Of a stretch of DNA of 52,699 nucleotides, positions 33,876-43,178 are shown in pieces. The translations under genes and the position numbers were made by a program. Source of the DNA: an uncultured Piscinibacter sp. (GTDB lineage Bacteria > Pseudomonadota > Gammaproteobacteria > Burkholderiales > Burkholderiaceae_C); the NCBI RefSeq assembly GCF_937952055.1, contig NZ_CALFYO010000004.1:1-52699 (forward strand), given 5' to 3'. Under the pieces are notes generated by a model. It did not search any database and had not been told where the DNA came from. It saw only the letters and a program-made list of their open reading frames with translations. Every line of letters starts with the position of its first letter. The stretch's first letter is position 1.

Positions 33876-34568
33876 GTGAAGCCGAGCGTCCTCATCGTCG
33901 AGGACGAGCCGGGCATCGCCGACACGCTGCAGTACGCGCTGCGCACCGACGGCTTCGAGCCGCACTGGGCGGCCACCGGTGAGGCGGGGCTGGCGCGGCA
34001 GCGCGAGGCGCCGGCGGCGCTGGTGATCCTCGATGTCGGCCTGCCCGACCTGAACGGCTTCGAGGTGTTCCGCCGGCTGCGCGCGTTCAGCGACGTGCCG
34101 GTGGTCTTCCTCACCGCGCGCGCCGACGAGATCGACCGCGTCGTCGGCCTCGAGCTCGGCGCCGACGACTACGTCGCCAAGCCCTTCTCGCCGCGCGAAC
34201 TGGTGGCGCGGCTGCGCAGCATCCTGCGCCGTGCCGCGCGCGCGCCCGCCCCGGCCGCGCCGGCATTGCCGTTCCAGGTGGACGAAGGGCGTCGCCAGAT
34301 CCGCTTCTACGGACAGACGCTCGAACTTTCCCGTTACGAGTACGGCCTGCTGAAGACCCTGGTCGAGCGCCCCGGCCACGTCTACAGCCGCGACGTGCTG
34401 CTCGACAAGGTCTGGGACGAGCGCAGCGAGAGCCTGGACCGCACCGTCGACGCCCACGTGAAGATGCTGCGCGCCAAGCTGAAGGCGGTGGCGCCGAGGC
34501 TCGACCCGATCCGCACGCACCGCGGCAGTGGCTACGCGCTGGCGGAGGACCTGCCGGCGAGCTTGTGA
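33876..34568 (+). CDS. creB: CreB-like response regulator (OmpR family)
   Basis: Encodes 230 residues. The receiver domain has the acidic pair in IVEDEPGIAD, phospho-acceptor Asp in LVILDVGLPDLNGFEVF, Thr in VFLTARADE and Lys in YVAKPFSPREL. The OmpR-type winged helix follows (LELSRYEYGLLKTLVERPGHVYSR ... SLDRTVDAHVKMLRAKL). Start GTG 33876 gives the shortest receiver; GTG 33867 would add three residues. Its stop overlaps the creC start (GTGA). In enterobacteria CreBC responds to growth in minimal medium or fermentation and controls creD and ackA-pta genes. Confidence 0.87.
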   Translation: MKPSVLIVEDEPGIADTLQYALRTDGFEPHWAATGEAGLARQREAPAALVILDVGLPDLNGFEVFRRLRAFSDVPVVFLTARADEIDRVVGLELGADDYVAKPFSPRELVARLRSILRRAARAPAPAAPALPFQVDEGRRQIRFYGQTLELSRYEYGLLKTLVERPGHVYSRDVLLDKVWDERSESLDRTVDAHVKMLRAKLKAVAPRLDPIRTHRGSGYALAEDLPASL

Positions 34569-36010
34569 AGCGAAGAACCATCGTCTTCGCCGGCATCCTG
34601 CTCGCGTACGCGCTCGGGGTCGGCCTGCTGATGTACCGGCTGCTCGCCGATATCGACCCGCGCTACCGCGAGTCGGCCGAGGAGTCGCTGGTGGAGACGG
34701 CGCACCTGCTGGCCGCCCAGGTCGAGCAGCACAGTGCGGAGGGCAGGATGGACGCCGAGCAGTTGCGCCCGGTGTTCCGCAGCCTGTATGCGCGCAGCTT
34801 TTCGGCGCGCATCTTCGGGTTCGAGAAGACCGGCGTCGAGCTGCAGGCGCTGGTCATTGGCCGCGACGGCATCGTGCTGTTCGATTCCATCGGCCAGCGC
34901 GAGGGCGAGGACTTCTCGCAGTGGCGCGACGTGCGCGCCGCGCTGGCCGGGCAGTACCGCGCGCGTACGACGCCGAAGATCCCCGGTGACGAGCTGAGCT
35001 CGGTGATGTATGTCTCGGCGCCGGTGCGCGCCGGTGGCGAGATCGTCGGTGTGGTCAGCGTCGGCAAGCCGGTGCAGAGCCTGAACCAGTTCGTGGCCGC
35101 GGCGCGGCGCAAGACCATGGTGGTCGGGCTCACCTCGGTGGCGGCAGTCCTGGTGCTGGCGCTGATCCTGTCGCTGTGGCTGGTGCGGCCCTTCGGGCTG
35201 ATCTCCGACTTCGTGCGCTACGTTCGCGCGCAGCGTTCCTTCAGCCTGCCGCGTCTCGGGCGGCGCGCGCTCGGCACGCTGGGCGCTGCCTATGGCGAGT
35301 TGCGCGACGCGCTGGCCGGCCGCAACGACGTGGCCGACTACGTGCAGACGCTGACGCACGAACTGAAGAGTCCGCTGTCAGCAATCCGCGGTGCCGCCGA
35401 GCTGCTGCACGAGCCCGGCATGCCCGCTGCCGACCGCCAGCGCTTCACCGCCAACATCGAGCGCGAGACGCAGCGCATCCAGGAACTGGTCGACCGCATG
35501 ATGGAGCTCGCCGCGCTGGAGCAGCGGCGCCGCCTGCCGAAGGTGGAGGCGGTGGCGCTGCGCCCGCTGCTCGAGGAACTGGCGGCCAGCGCCGAGGCCA
35601 GCGGCGCGGCGCGCGGCATCCGCGTCGAGTTCGCGGCTCCCGAGCCGGCCTGGGTGGAAGGCGAAGCCTTCCTGCTGCGACGCGCCGTCGGCAACCTGCT
35701 GGCCAACGCGCTGGACTTCTCTCCCGAGCGTGGCGTGGTGCGCATCGAGCTGCATGCGCGCTCGCGCAGCGTCGACGTGGTCGTGCGCGACCAGGGCCCC
35801 GGCATCCCCGACTACGCGGATGCGCGCGTGTTCGAGAAGTTCTATTCGCTGGCACGCCCGGCGACGGCGAAGAAGAGCACCGGCCTGGGCCTGTCCTTCG
35901 CCAAGGAGATCGCCGAGCTGCACCACGGCCGGATCTCCCTGCGCAACGGCGAGGGCGGTGGCGCGGTGGCGACGCTGTCGCTGCCCCGGATCGACGCGCC
36001 GCCGGCCTGA
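34565..36010 (+). CDS. creC: CreC sensor histidine kinase
   Basis: Encodes 481 residues and aligns along its full length with E. coli CreC from memory: an N-terminal helix, a periplasmic domain (about 30-185, with FDSIGQREGEDFSQWRDV, ALAGQYRARTTP and SSVMYVSAPV), a second helix near 195-215, HAMP-like linker, the H box THELKSPLSAIRGAAELL with His265, then N box NLLANALDFSPE, and G boxes DQGPGIPDYA and GLGLSFAKEIAELHHG. It phosphorylates CreB. The downstream gene is a GGDEF protein rather than creD, which is not seen in the window. Confidence 0.9.
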   Translation: MKRRTIVFAGILLAYALGVGLLMYRLLADIDPRYRESAEESLVETAHLLAAQVEQHSAEGRMDAEQLRPVFRSLYARSFSARIFGFEKTGVELQALVIGRDGIVLFDSIGQREGEDFSQWRDVRAALAGQYRARTTPKIPGDELSSVMYVSAPVRAGGEIVGVVSVGKPVQSLNQFVAAARRKTMVVGLTSVAAVLVLALILSLWLVRPFGLISDFVRYVRAQRSFSLPRLGRRALGTLGAAYGELRDALAGRNDVADYVQTLTHELKSPLSAIRGAAELLHEPGMPAADRQRFTANIERETQRIQELVDRMMELAALEQRRRLPKVEAVALRPLLEELAASAEASGAARGIRVEFAAPEPAWVEGEAFLLRRAVGNLLANALDFSPERGVVRIELHARSRSVDVVVRDQGPGIPDYADARVFEKFYSLARPATAKKSTGLGLSFAKEIAELHHGRISLRNGEGGGAVATLSLPRIDAPPA

Positions 36011-36024
36011 GCAGGTGCGCGGCT

Positions 36025-37641
36025 ATGCTGCTGGATTCGGGCCTGTCGGGAGGGGCCGCACGCGTGGACGCGAAGACGATCGCCTGGGTGCTGCCCCACG
36101 AGGGCTACGAGGACGAGCCCCTGCTCGCGCCGCTGCGTGCGCAGGGATTCCGCGTCGTCACCTGTGTCGCCGGCACGACCTTGCCGCCCGAGGCCGAGCT
36201 GCGCGTGCTGCAGGCCGATCTGTTCGCCGACTCGCGACGCTTGCGCCGCGAGTACGTCATGGATGCGCGGCCGACGCTGATCGTTGCCAGCAGCGCCGAG
36301 CAGGAGGTGGACGCGCTCGAGTTCATCAAGCCACGCGACGACGTGGTTCGCGGCCTGCGCCCCGTCGAACTGCTCGTGCTGCGCCTGGCCCGGCTGCTCA
36401 AGCATGCCGGCGGTGAGGCGCTGCTGCAGTCGCTCGAGTTCAGCGACGAGCTCACCGGGCTGCCCAACCGCAAGCGCTGGCAGGCGCAGCTGGCGCAGGA
36501 ATTGGGCAGCACGCCGTCGCAGGACTGCCGCGCCGTCGTGTTGTTCGACCTCGATCACTTCAAGCAGATCAACGACCGTTTCGGCCACCAGGCCGGCGAC
36601 CAGGTGCTGCGCGAGGCGGCGGCGCTGCTGCTCGCCGAGATGGCACCGAACGACCGCCTGGCACGCTGGGGCGGCGAGGAGTTCGTCGCACTCGTCTCGC
36701 GCTACGACCGCGCCACCGCGGTGGCGGACGTGCAGCGCATGCTGCAGAAGCTGGCCGAGCATGCCTTCTACGCGCCGGCGGCTGCGGCGGCAGCCGGCGC
36801 GGCCTTCGAGCGCCTCGTCAACCGCTTCGACGACACCGCGGCAGCGCCGCTGGACGGCGAGGCCACGCAGCGCATGGCCGTCACGGCCAGCGCGGGCCTG
36901 GCCTTCGTCGGCGAGCGCTCGACCTTCGCCGACCTGATGAACCAGGCCGACGTGGCGCTGTACGAGGCCAAGGGGCAAGGGCGCAACCGGCTCGTCTCGT
37001 ACGAGACACTGCAGGAGTCCTCGGGCGGCGAGGAGCGCGACCTCTACGTGCGTCACTTCGAGAACGTCACCCGCGTGATGACCGAGCGCATGACCACGCT
37101 GGTCACCCACATGGGCCGCAGCCTCGTCGAGGCTGCGCGGCGCGAGGCCAACCAGGACGCGCTGACGCAGTTGCACAACCGCCGCTACTTCGACGCCCGC
37201 CTGTCACGCGAACTCGAGACCGCGCGCAAGCATGGCCGGGCGCTGACCATCGCCCTGGTCGACCTCGACCACTTCCACGACGTCAACGCCACCTACGGCT
37301 ACCCGACCGGCGACCAGGTGCTGCGCCGCTTCGCCGAGATCGCGCGCAGCAGCGTGCGCCTGACCGACTGGCTGGCACGCTACGGCGGCGAGGAGTTCTG
37401 CCTCGTCATGCCCGACACCGATCTGGACAGCGCGGCTCGCGTGGCCGAGCGGGTGCGCCGCAATGTCGCCGCGGCGGACATCCGCAGCCTCGACCAGCGC
37501 CGCGTGCCACTCACCGCCAGCGTGGGCGTGGCGCAGCTGGCGGTGGGAGCGGACGGCCCTCTGACCCTGCTGCAGCGCGCCAGCGAGGCCCTGCTGGCAG
37601 CCAAGCAGGCCGGTCGCAACCGGCTCGTGCTGGGCGCCTGA
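36025..37641 (+). CDS. Tandem GGDEF-domain diguanylate cyclase
   Basis: Encodes 538 residues. The first about 125 residues resemble a degenerate receiver (IAWVLPHEGYEDEPLLAPL ... TLIVASSAEQEVDALEFI). Two complete GGDEF domains follow. The first has DELTGLPNR (141), FDLDHFKQIND and GGEEF (216-220), but its I-site position is APND rather than RxxD, and it has an insert of about 40 Ala-rich residues. The second has DALTQLHNR, VDLDHFHDVNA, GGEEF (454-458) and an intact I-site RLTD (445-448). Both active sites look competent for c-di-GMP synthesis, with product inhibition probably only in the second. It follows creC by 14 bp, in the creD position, so it may be CreBC-controlled. Confidence 0.9.
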   Translation: MLLDSGLSGGAARVDAKTIAWVLPHEGYEDEPLLAPLRAQGFRVVTCVAGTTLPPEAELRVLQADLFADSRRLRREYVMDARPTLIVASSAEQEVDALEFIKPRDDVVRGLRPVELLVLRLARLLKHAGGEALLQSLEFSDELTGLPNRKRWQAQLAQELGSTPSQDCRAVVLFDLDHFKQINDRFGHQAGDQVLREAAALLLAEMAPNDRLARWGGEEFVALVSRYDRATAVADVQRMLQKLAEHAFYAPAAAAAAGAAFERLVNRFDDTAAAPLDGEATQRMAVTASAGLAFVGERSTFADLMNQADVALYEAKGQGRNRLVSYETLQESSGGEERDLYVRHFENVTRVMTERMTTLVTHMGRSLVEAARREANQDALTQLHNRRYFDARLSRELETARKHGRALTIALVDLDHFHDVNATYGYPTGDQVLRRFAEIARSSVRLTDWLARYGGEEFCLVMPDTDLDSAARVAERVRRNVAAADIRSLDQRRVPLTASVGVAQLAVGADGPLTLLQRASEALLAAKQAGRNRLVLGA

Positions 37642-37670
37642 ACTCGGCCGGCTAGAGGTTTCCACCTACT

Positions 37671-37687
37671 TTGCTGCAGCGCAGCAA
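37671..37687. promoter_or_regulatory. Upstream PhaR-like operator of the phasin gene
   Basis: Perfect inverted repeat TTGCTGC-AGC-GCAGCAA. The half-sites are of the CTGC/GCAG type bound by PhaR repressors of phasin genes, and the position just upstream of the likely -35 fits repression. PhaR binding is inferred from family knowledge; phaR is not in the window. Confidence 0.65.
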
Positions 37688-37694
37688 AAAGTGC

Positions 37695-37744
37695 TTGCAT
37701 TCCGCCGGAGGCCCGCTAAAGTGGAGTCATGCTGCACTGCAGCA
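37695..37744 (+). promoter_or_regulatory. Phasin promoter with second PhaR-like operator
   Basis: A -35-like TTGCAT (37695-37700) is 16 bp from a -10-like TAAAGT (37717-37722). A second perfect palindrome, TGCTGCA-C-TGCAGCA (37730-37744), lies at the expected transcription start. Together with the upstream palindrome, this brackets the promoter, as expected for a repressor that is released when polyhydroxybutyrate granules titrate it. Confidence 0.6.
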
Positions 37745-37780
37745 AAAATTCTCCTCCACCACCATCCCAAGGAAGCTGCC

Positions 37781-38323
37781 ATGCTGACCAACGAACAATT
37801 CGCCGCCGCCCAGAAGGCCCAGCTCGCCACCCTGGTGGGCCTGACCGCCACCGGCATCGAGGCCACCGAGAAGCTCGTCGTGCTGAACCTCGACACCACC
37901 AAGGCCGCACTGGCCGAAGCGAGCGCGCAGGCGCAGGCGGTGCTGTCCGCCAAGGACGTGCAGTCGCTGTTCGCGCTGCAGGCCGAACTGCTGCAGCCGT
38001 CCACCGAGAAGGCTGGCGCCTATGGCCGCAAGCTGTACGACATCATCGCCGGCGTGCAGTCCGAGTTCAGCAAGGTCGGCGAAGCCGGCGCTGCCGATGC
38101 GCAGAAGAAGTTCGTCGCGCTGGTCGAAGCCGCGGCGAAGAACGCCCCGGCCGGCTCGGAGAACGCCGTGATGCTCGCCAAGGCGGCGGTCTCGGCAGCC
38201 AACGATGCCTTCGACAGCGTGCAGAAGGCCGCCAAGCAGGCCGTCGGCGCCGCCGAAGCCAACCTCGTGACGCTCAGCGCCGTGGCCAAGCCGGCCGCCG
38301 GCAAGGGCCGTCGCGCCGCCTGA
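37781..38323 (+). CDS. phaP: Phasin (polyhydroxyalkanoate granule-associated protein)
   Basis: Encodes 180 residues of the Burkholderiales phasin type: a nearly all-helical amphipathic protein beginning MLTNEQFAAAQKAQLATL, with LTATGIEATEKLVVLNLDTTKAAL and VQSLFALQAELLQPSTEKA. It ends in a Lys/Ala-rich tail, KPAAGKGRRAA, of the PhaF-like DNA-interacting type but shorter. It coats PHB granules and controls their number. AAGGAAG precedes ATG 37781. Operator-like palindromes upstream support this identity. Confidence 0.93.
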   Translation: MLTNEQFAAAQKAQLATLVGLTATGIEATEKLVVLNLDTTKAALAEASAQAQAVLSAKDVQSLFALQAELLQPSTEKAGAYGRKLYDIIAGVQSEFSKVGEAGAADAQKKFVALVEAAAKNAPAGSENAVMLAKAAVSAANDAFDSVQKAAKQAVGAAEANLVTLSAVAKPAAGKGRRAA

Positions 38324-38351
38324 CGCGGACCCGCTGGCTGGAGGGCGCAGC

Positions 38352-39029
38352 ATGAGCTCCCTCGGTCGCGCGCAGTACACGGGCTTCGGCGCCACGGCGA
38401 ACCTGCCGTGGCGCCGAGGACACGGTGCGGACCACGACGGCTGGATCGGCACGCCCGAACTGCCCGGCTACCGCGCCGGCGCGCTGATTGTGAAGCTCGC
38501 CGACCTGCCCGGCGTGGACGCGCTTCATCTCTATCTCGACATCCTGCGCATCGGTTCCGAGGGCCACATCGACGAGACGCACTCCGGACCCTGCCAGAGT
38601 CTGCGCCGCGAGCAGCCGCTGGACGCGCGTTCGCGCTTCGTCCGCGTGCTGGCCGAACTGCTGCGCCATGCGCCGGACCCCGAACATGGCCTGGCCGGCC
38701 TGGGCCCTGCGCTGACCGCGCTGCGCGAGAACGGCATCGAAGGTCCGCAGTTCGCACTGTCGGTGCAGCAACTCGACGCCGCCTGCAGCGAATCCGCCCT
38801 GGTGGCCTGCCTCTGTCACATCCTCCTGCTCAGTCTCGGCGAGGAGGAATCGGTACAGACCCTCGATGAGCTGCTCCAGCGCCTGATGCCTCGGGCGCGT
38901 GCCGGCGGTGAGCTCGCCGATCAGGTCGGCCTGCTGGTGCGGCGCGTCGGCAAGGCGCAGGCGCGCCGCCGCCTGCGCGAGGCGACCGACTTCGACTTGC
39001 TGCCCACGCCCGAATTGCTGGGTCTCTGA
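38352..39029 (+). CDS. Hypothetical protein
   Basis: Encodes 225 residues with no family I recognise. It starts with a loose N-terminal segment (GRAQYTGFGATANLPWRRGH) and contains LPGVDALHLYLDILRI, a helical centre and a charged C-terminal helix (RRVGKAQARRRLREATDF). Cysteines cluster in DAACSESALVACLCHILLL. No signal peptide or transmembrane helix is evident. It starts 29 bp after the phasin gene on the same strand, so it is probably co-transcribed, which would suggest a link to storage granules; that is inference. Confidence 0.6.
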   Translation: MSSLGRAQYTGFGATANLPWRRGHGADHDGWIGTPELPGYRAGALIVKLADLPGVDALHLYLDILRIGSEGHIDETHSGPCQSLRREQPLDARSRFVRVLAELLRHAPDPEHGLAGLGPALTALRENGIEGPQFALSVQQLDAACSESALVACLCHILLLSLGEEESVQTLDELLQRLMPRARAGGELADQVGLLVRRVGKAQARRRLREATDFDLLPTPELLGL

Positions 39030-39086
39030 CGGACCCGGAATAGGCTGGCCGCAGCCTGCGTAAACCCCCGGGGAGTCTGACGGGGG

Positions 39087-39284
39087 ATGGGTATGCCGTG
39101 GTTCGTGGCCAAGCGTGCGATTGCTGCCGGGGGCAGCGCGACTGAGCAGTACGAATACCGCGTCTTCAGCGAGGCGGAGATCGAGTCCATCGAGCCCGAG
39201 TGGGACTGGGCCTCGTCGGCCTGCGAGACGCGCGAGGAGGCGCAGGCACTCGCCGACGACCGGTTCTGGGACAGCCTGGAGTAG
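39087..39284 (+). CDS. Small hypothetical protein
   Basis: Encodes 65 residues, acidic: MGMPWFVAKRAIAAGGSATE and then EYRVFSEAEIESIEPEWDWAS with ETREEAQALADDRFWDSLE. The codon usage and acidic helical ending look protein-like, and a GGGGG run upstream is a poor ribosome site. It is possibly another member of the phasin-linked gene string. No family was recognised. Confidence 0.5.
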   Translation: MGMPWFVAKRAIAAGGSATEQYEYRVFSEAEIESIEPEWDWASSACETREEAQALADDRFWDSLE

Positions 39285-39299
39285 GCCTCTCAGGCGCGC

Positions 39300-40589
39300 T
39301 CAGCGGGTGCCGAACTTGGTCTCGAAGCGGATGCCCACCTGGCGCAGCAGCGGCGTCGGCAGTTCGCCGCCGGCGCAGACGATCACAGCGTCGTTGGGCA
39401 GCGCGAGCGGGCGGCCGTCATGCTCGAGGTTCACGCCGCGCTGCTCGATGGAAATCACCTTCGAGCGCAGCAGCACCTGCACGCGGCCGGCCGCATGCAG
39501 CTCCTCGAGACGATCGCGGTTCTTCGCCTTGACACGCGAGAACGCGTCGCTGCGATAGGACAGTGCCACGGTGCAGTCGGGCTGTTCGCCCAGCGCGATG
39601 GCGGCCTCCAGCGCACTGTCGCCGCCGCCCACCACGAGCACGTGCCGGCCGCGGTACTGCTCGGCGTCGACCAGGCGGTACACCACCTTGGACGACTCCT
39701 CGCCGGGCACGTCGAGCTTGCGTGGCGTGCCGCGCCGGCCCATGGCGAGCAGCACCGAGCGGGTCGAGAAGCTGCCGCGGTCGGTCTGAACGACGAAACC
39801 GTCGCCGCGCCGCTCGATGCCGGTGAGGCGCTCGCGGAACGAGACCTGCAGCCCGGTGCGCTTCACCACGTCCTGCCAGAACTCGAGCAGCTGCTCCTTG
39901 CTGACCTCGCCGAACCTCACCTTGCCCACCAGCGCGAGCTGCACCGGCGCGGTCATCGCGATCTTGTTGCGCGGATAGTGGTAGACCGCACCGCCGAGTG
40001 ATTCCTCCTGCTCGATGACGCGGTAGCGCAGTTGGTGCTGGATCGCGGCGAGTCCGGCAGACAGCCCGGCCGGGCCACAGCCGACGATCAGCACGTCGAG
40101 GTCGTGCGTGCCCTTGGTTCGCCTGCGGACCGCGTCCATCGCCTGGCGGCCCTGTTCGGCGGCCTTGCGGATCAGGCCCATGCCGCCGAGCTCGCCGGCG
40201 ATGAAGATGCCCGGCACGTTCGTCTCGAAGTCGGGGCTGACATGCGGAATGTCGATGCCGCGCTTCTCGGTGCCGAACACCAGCGTGATGCCCTCCACCG
40301 GGCAGGCGGTCAGGCAGGCACCGTGACCGATGCAGGCCGAACCGTTCTTCAGCACCGCCTTGCCGCCGACGATGCCCAGCGCCTCCTCGGGGCAGGCGCG
40401 CACGCAGGAGCCCGAACCGATGCAGCGCGCCGTGTCGATCACGGGGTGCAGCGAGGGTGGCTCGCCGAGTCCGGCGGCGAGGGCCTGCTTCAGCTCCTCG
40501 GCGTGCTGCTGTTGGATCGAGCGCTGCCGGCGCACGTAGAGACCGACCGCGAGCGCGATCGTGGCGAGATACAGGTAGGTGTAGTTCAT
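39300..40589 (-). CDS. Membrane-anchored ferredoxin-like / FAD-dependent pyridine nucleotide oxidoreductase
   Basis: Encodes 429 residues. An N-terminal helix (YLYLATIALAVGLYV) is the membrane anchor. Two ferredoxin motifs follow: CIGSGSCVRACP and CIGHGACLTACP. In each, the second Cys of the usual CxxCxxCxxxCP is replaced (Ser, then His). From about residue 150 a thioredoxin-reductase-like flavoprotein begins: VLIVGCGPAGLSAGLAA for FAD, then VLVVGGGDSALEAAIALG for NAD(P). A short NVPGIFIAGELGGMGLIRKAAEQG segment normally found at a reductase C-terminus sits between. It is the last gene of the multihaem operon, and it could couple NAD(P)H to the membrane cytochrome; direction is unknown. Confidence 0.85.
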   Translation of the reverse strand: MNYTYLYLATIALAVGLYVRRQRSIQQQHAEELKQALAAGLGEPPSLHPVIDTARCIGSGSCVRACPEEALGIVGGKAVLKNGSACIGHGACLTACPVEGITLVFGTEKRGIDIPHVSPDFETNVPGIFIAGELGGMGLIRKAAEQGRQAMDAVRRRTKGTHDLDVLIVGCGPAGLSAGLAAIQHQLRYRVIEQEESLGGAVYHYPRNKIAMTAPVQLALVGKVRFGEVSKEQLLEFWQDVVKRTGLQVSFRERLTGIERRGDGFVVQTDRGSFSTRSVLLAMGRRGTPRKLDVPGEESSKVVYRLVDAEQYRGRHVLVVGGGDSALEAAIALGEQPDCTVALSYRSDAFSRVKAKNRDRLEELHAAGRVQVLLRSKVISIEQRGVNLEHDGRPLALPNDAVIVCAGGELPTPLLRQVGIRFETKFGTR

Positions 40590-40610
40590 CGTCGGCCGCG
40601 CGTTGCGGGC

Positions 40611-43175
<2,565 letters not shown>

Positions 43176-43178
43176 GCG

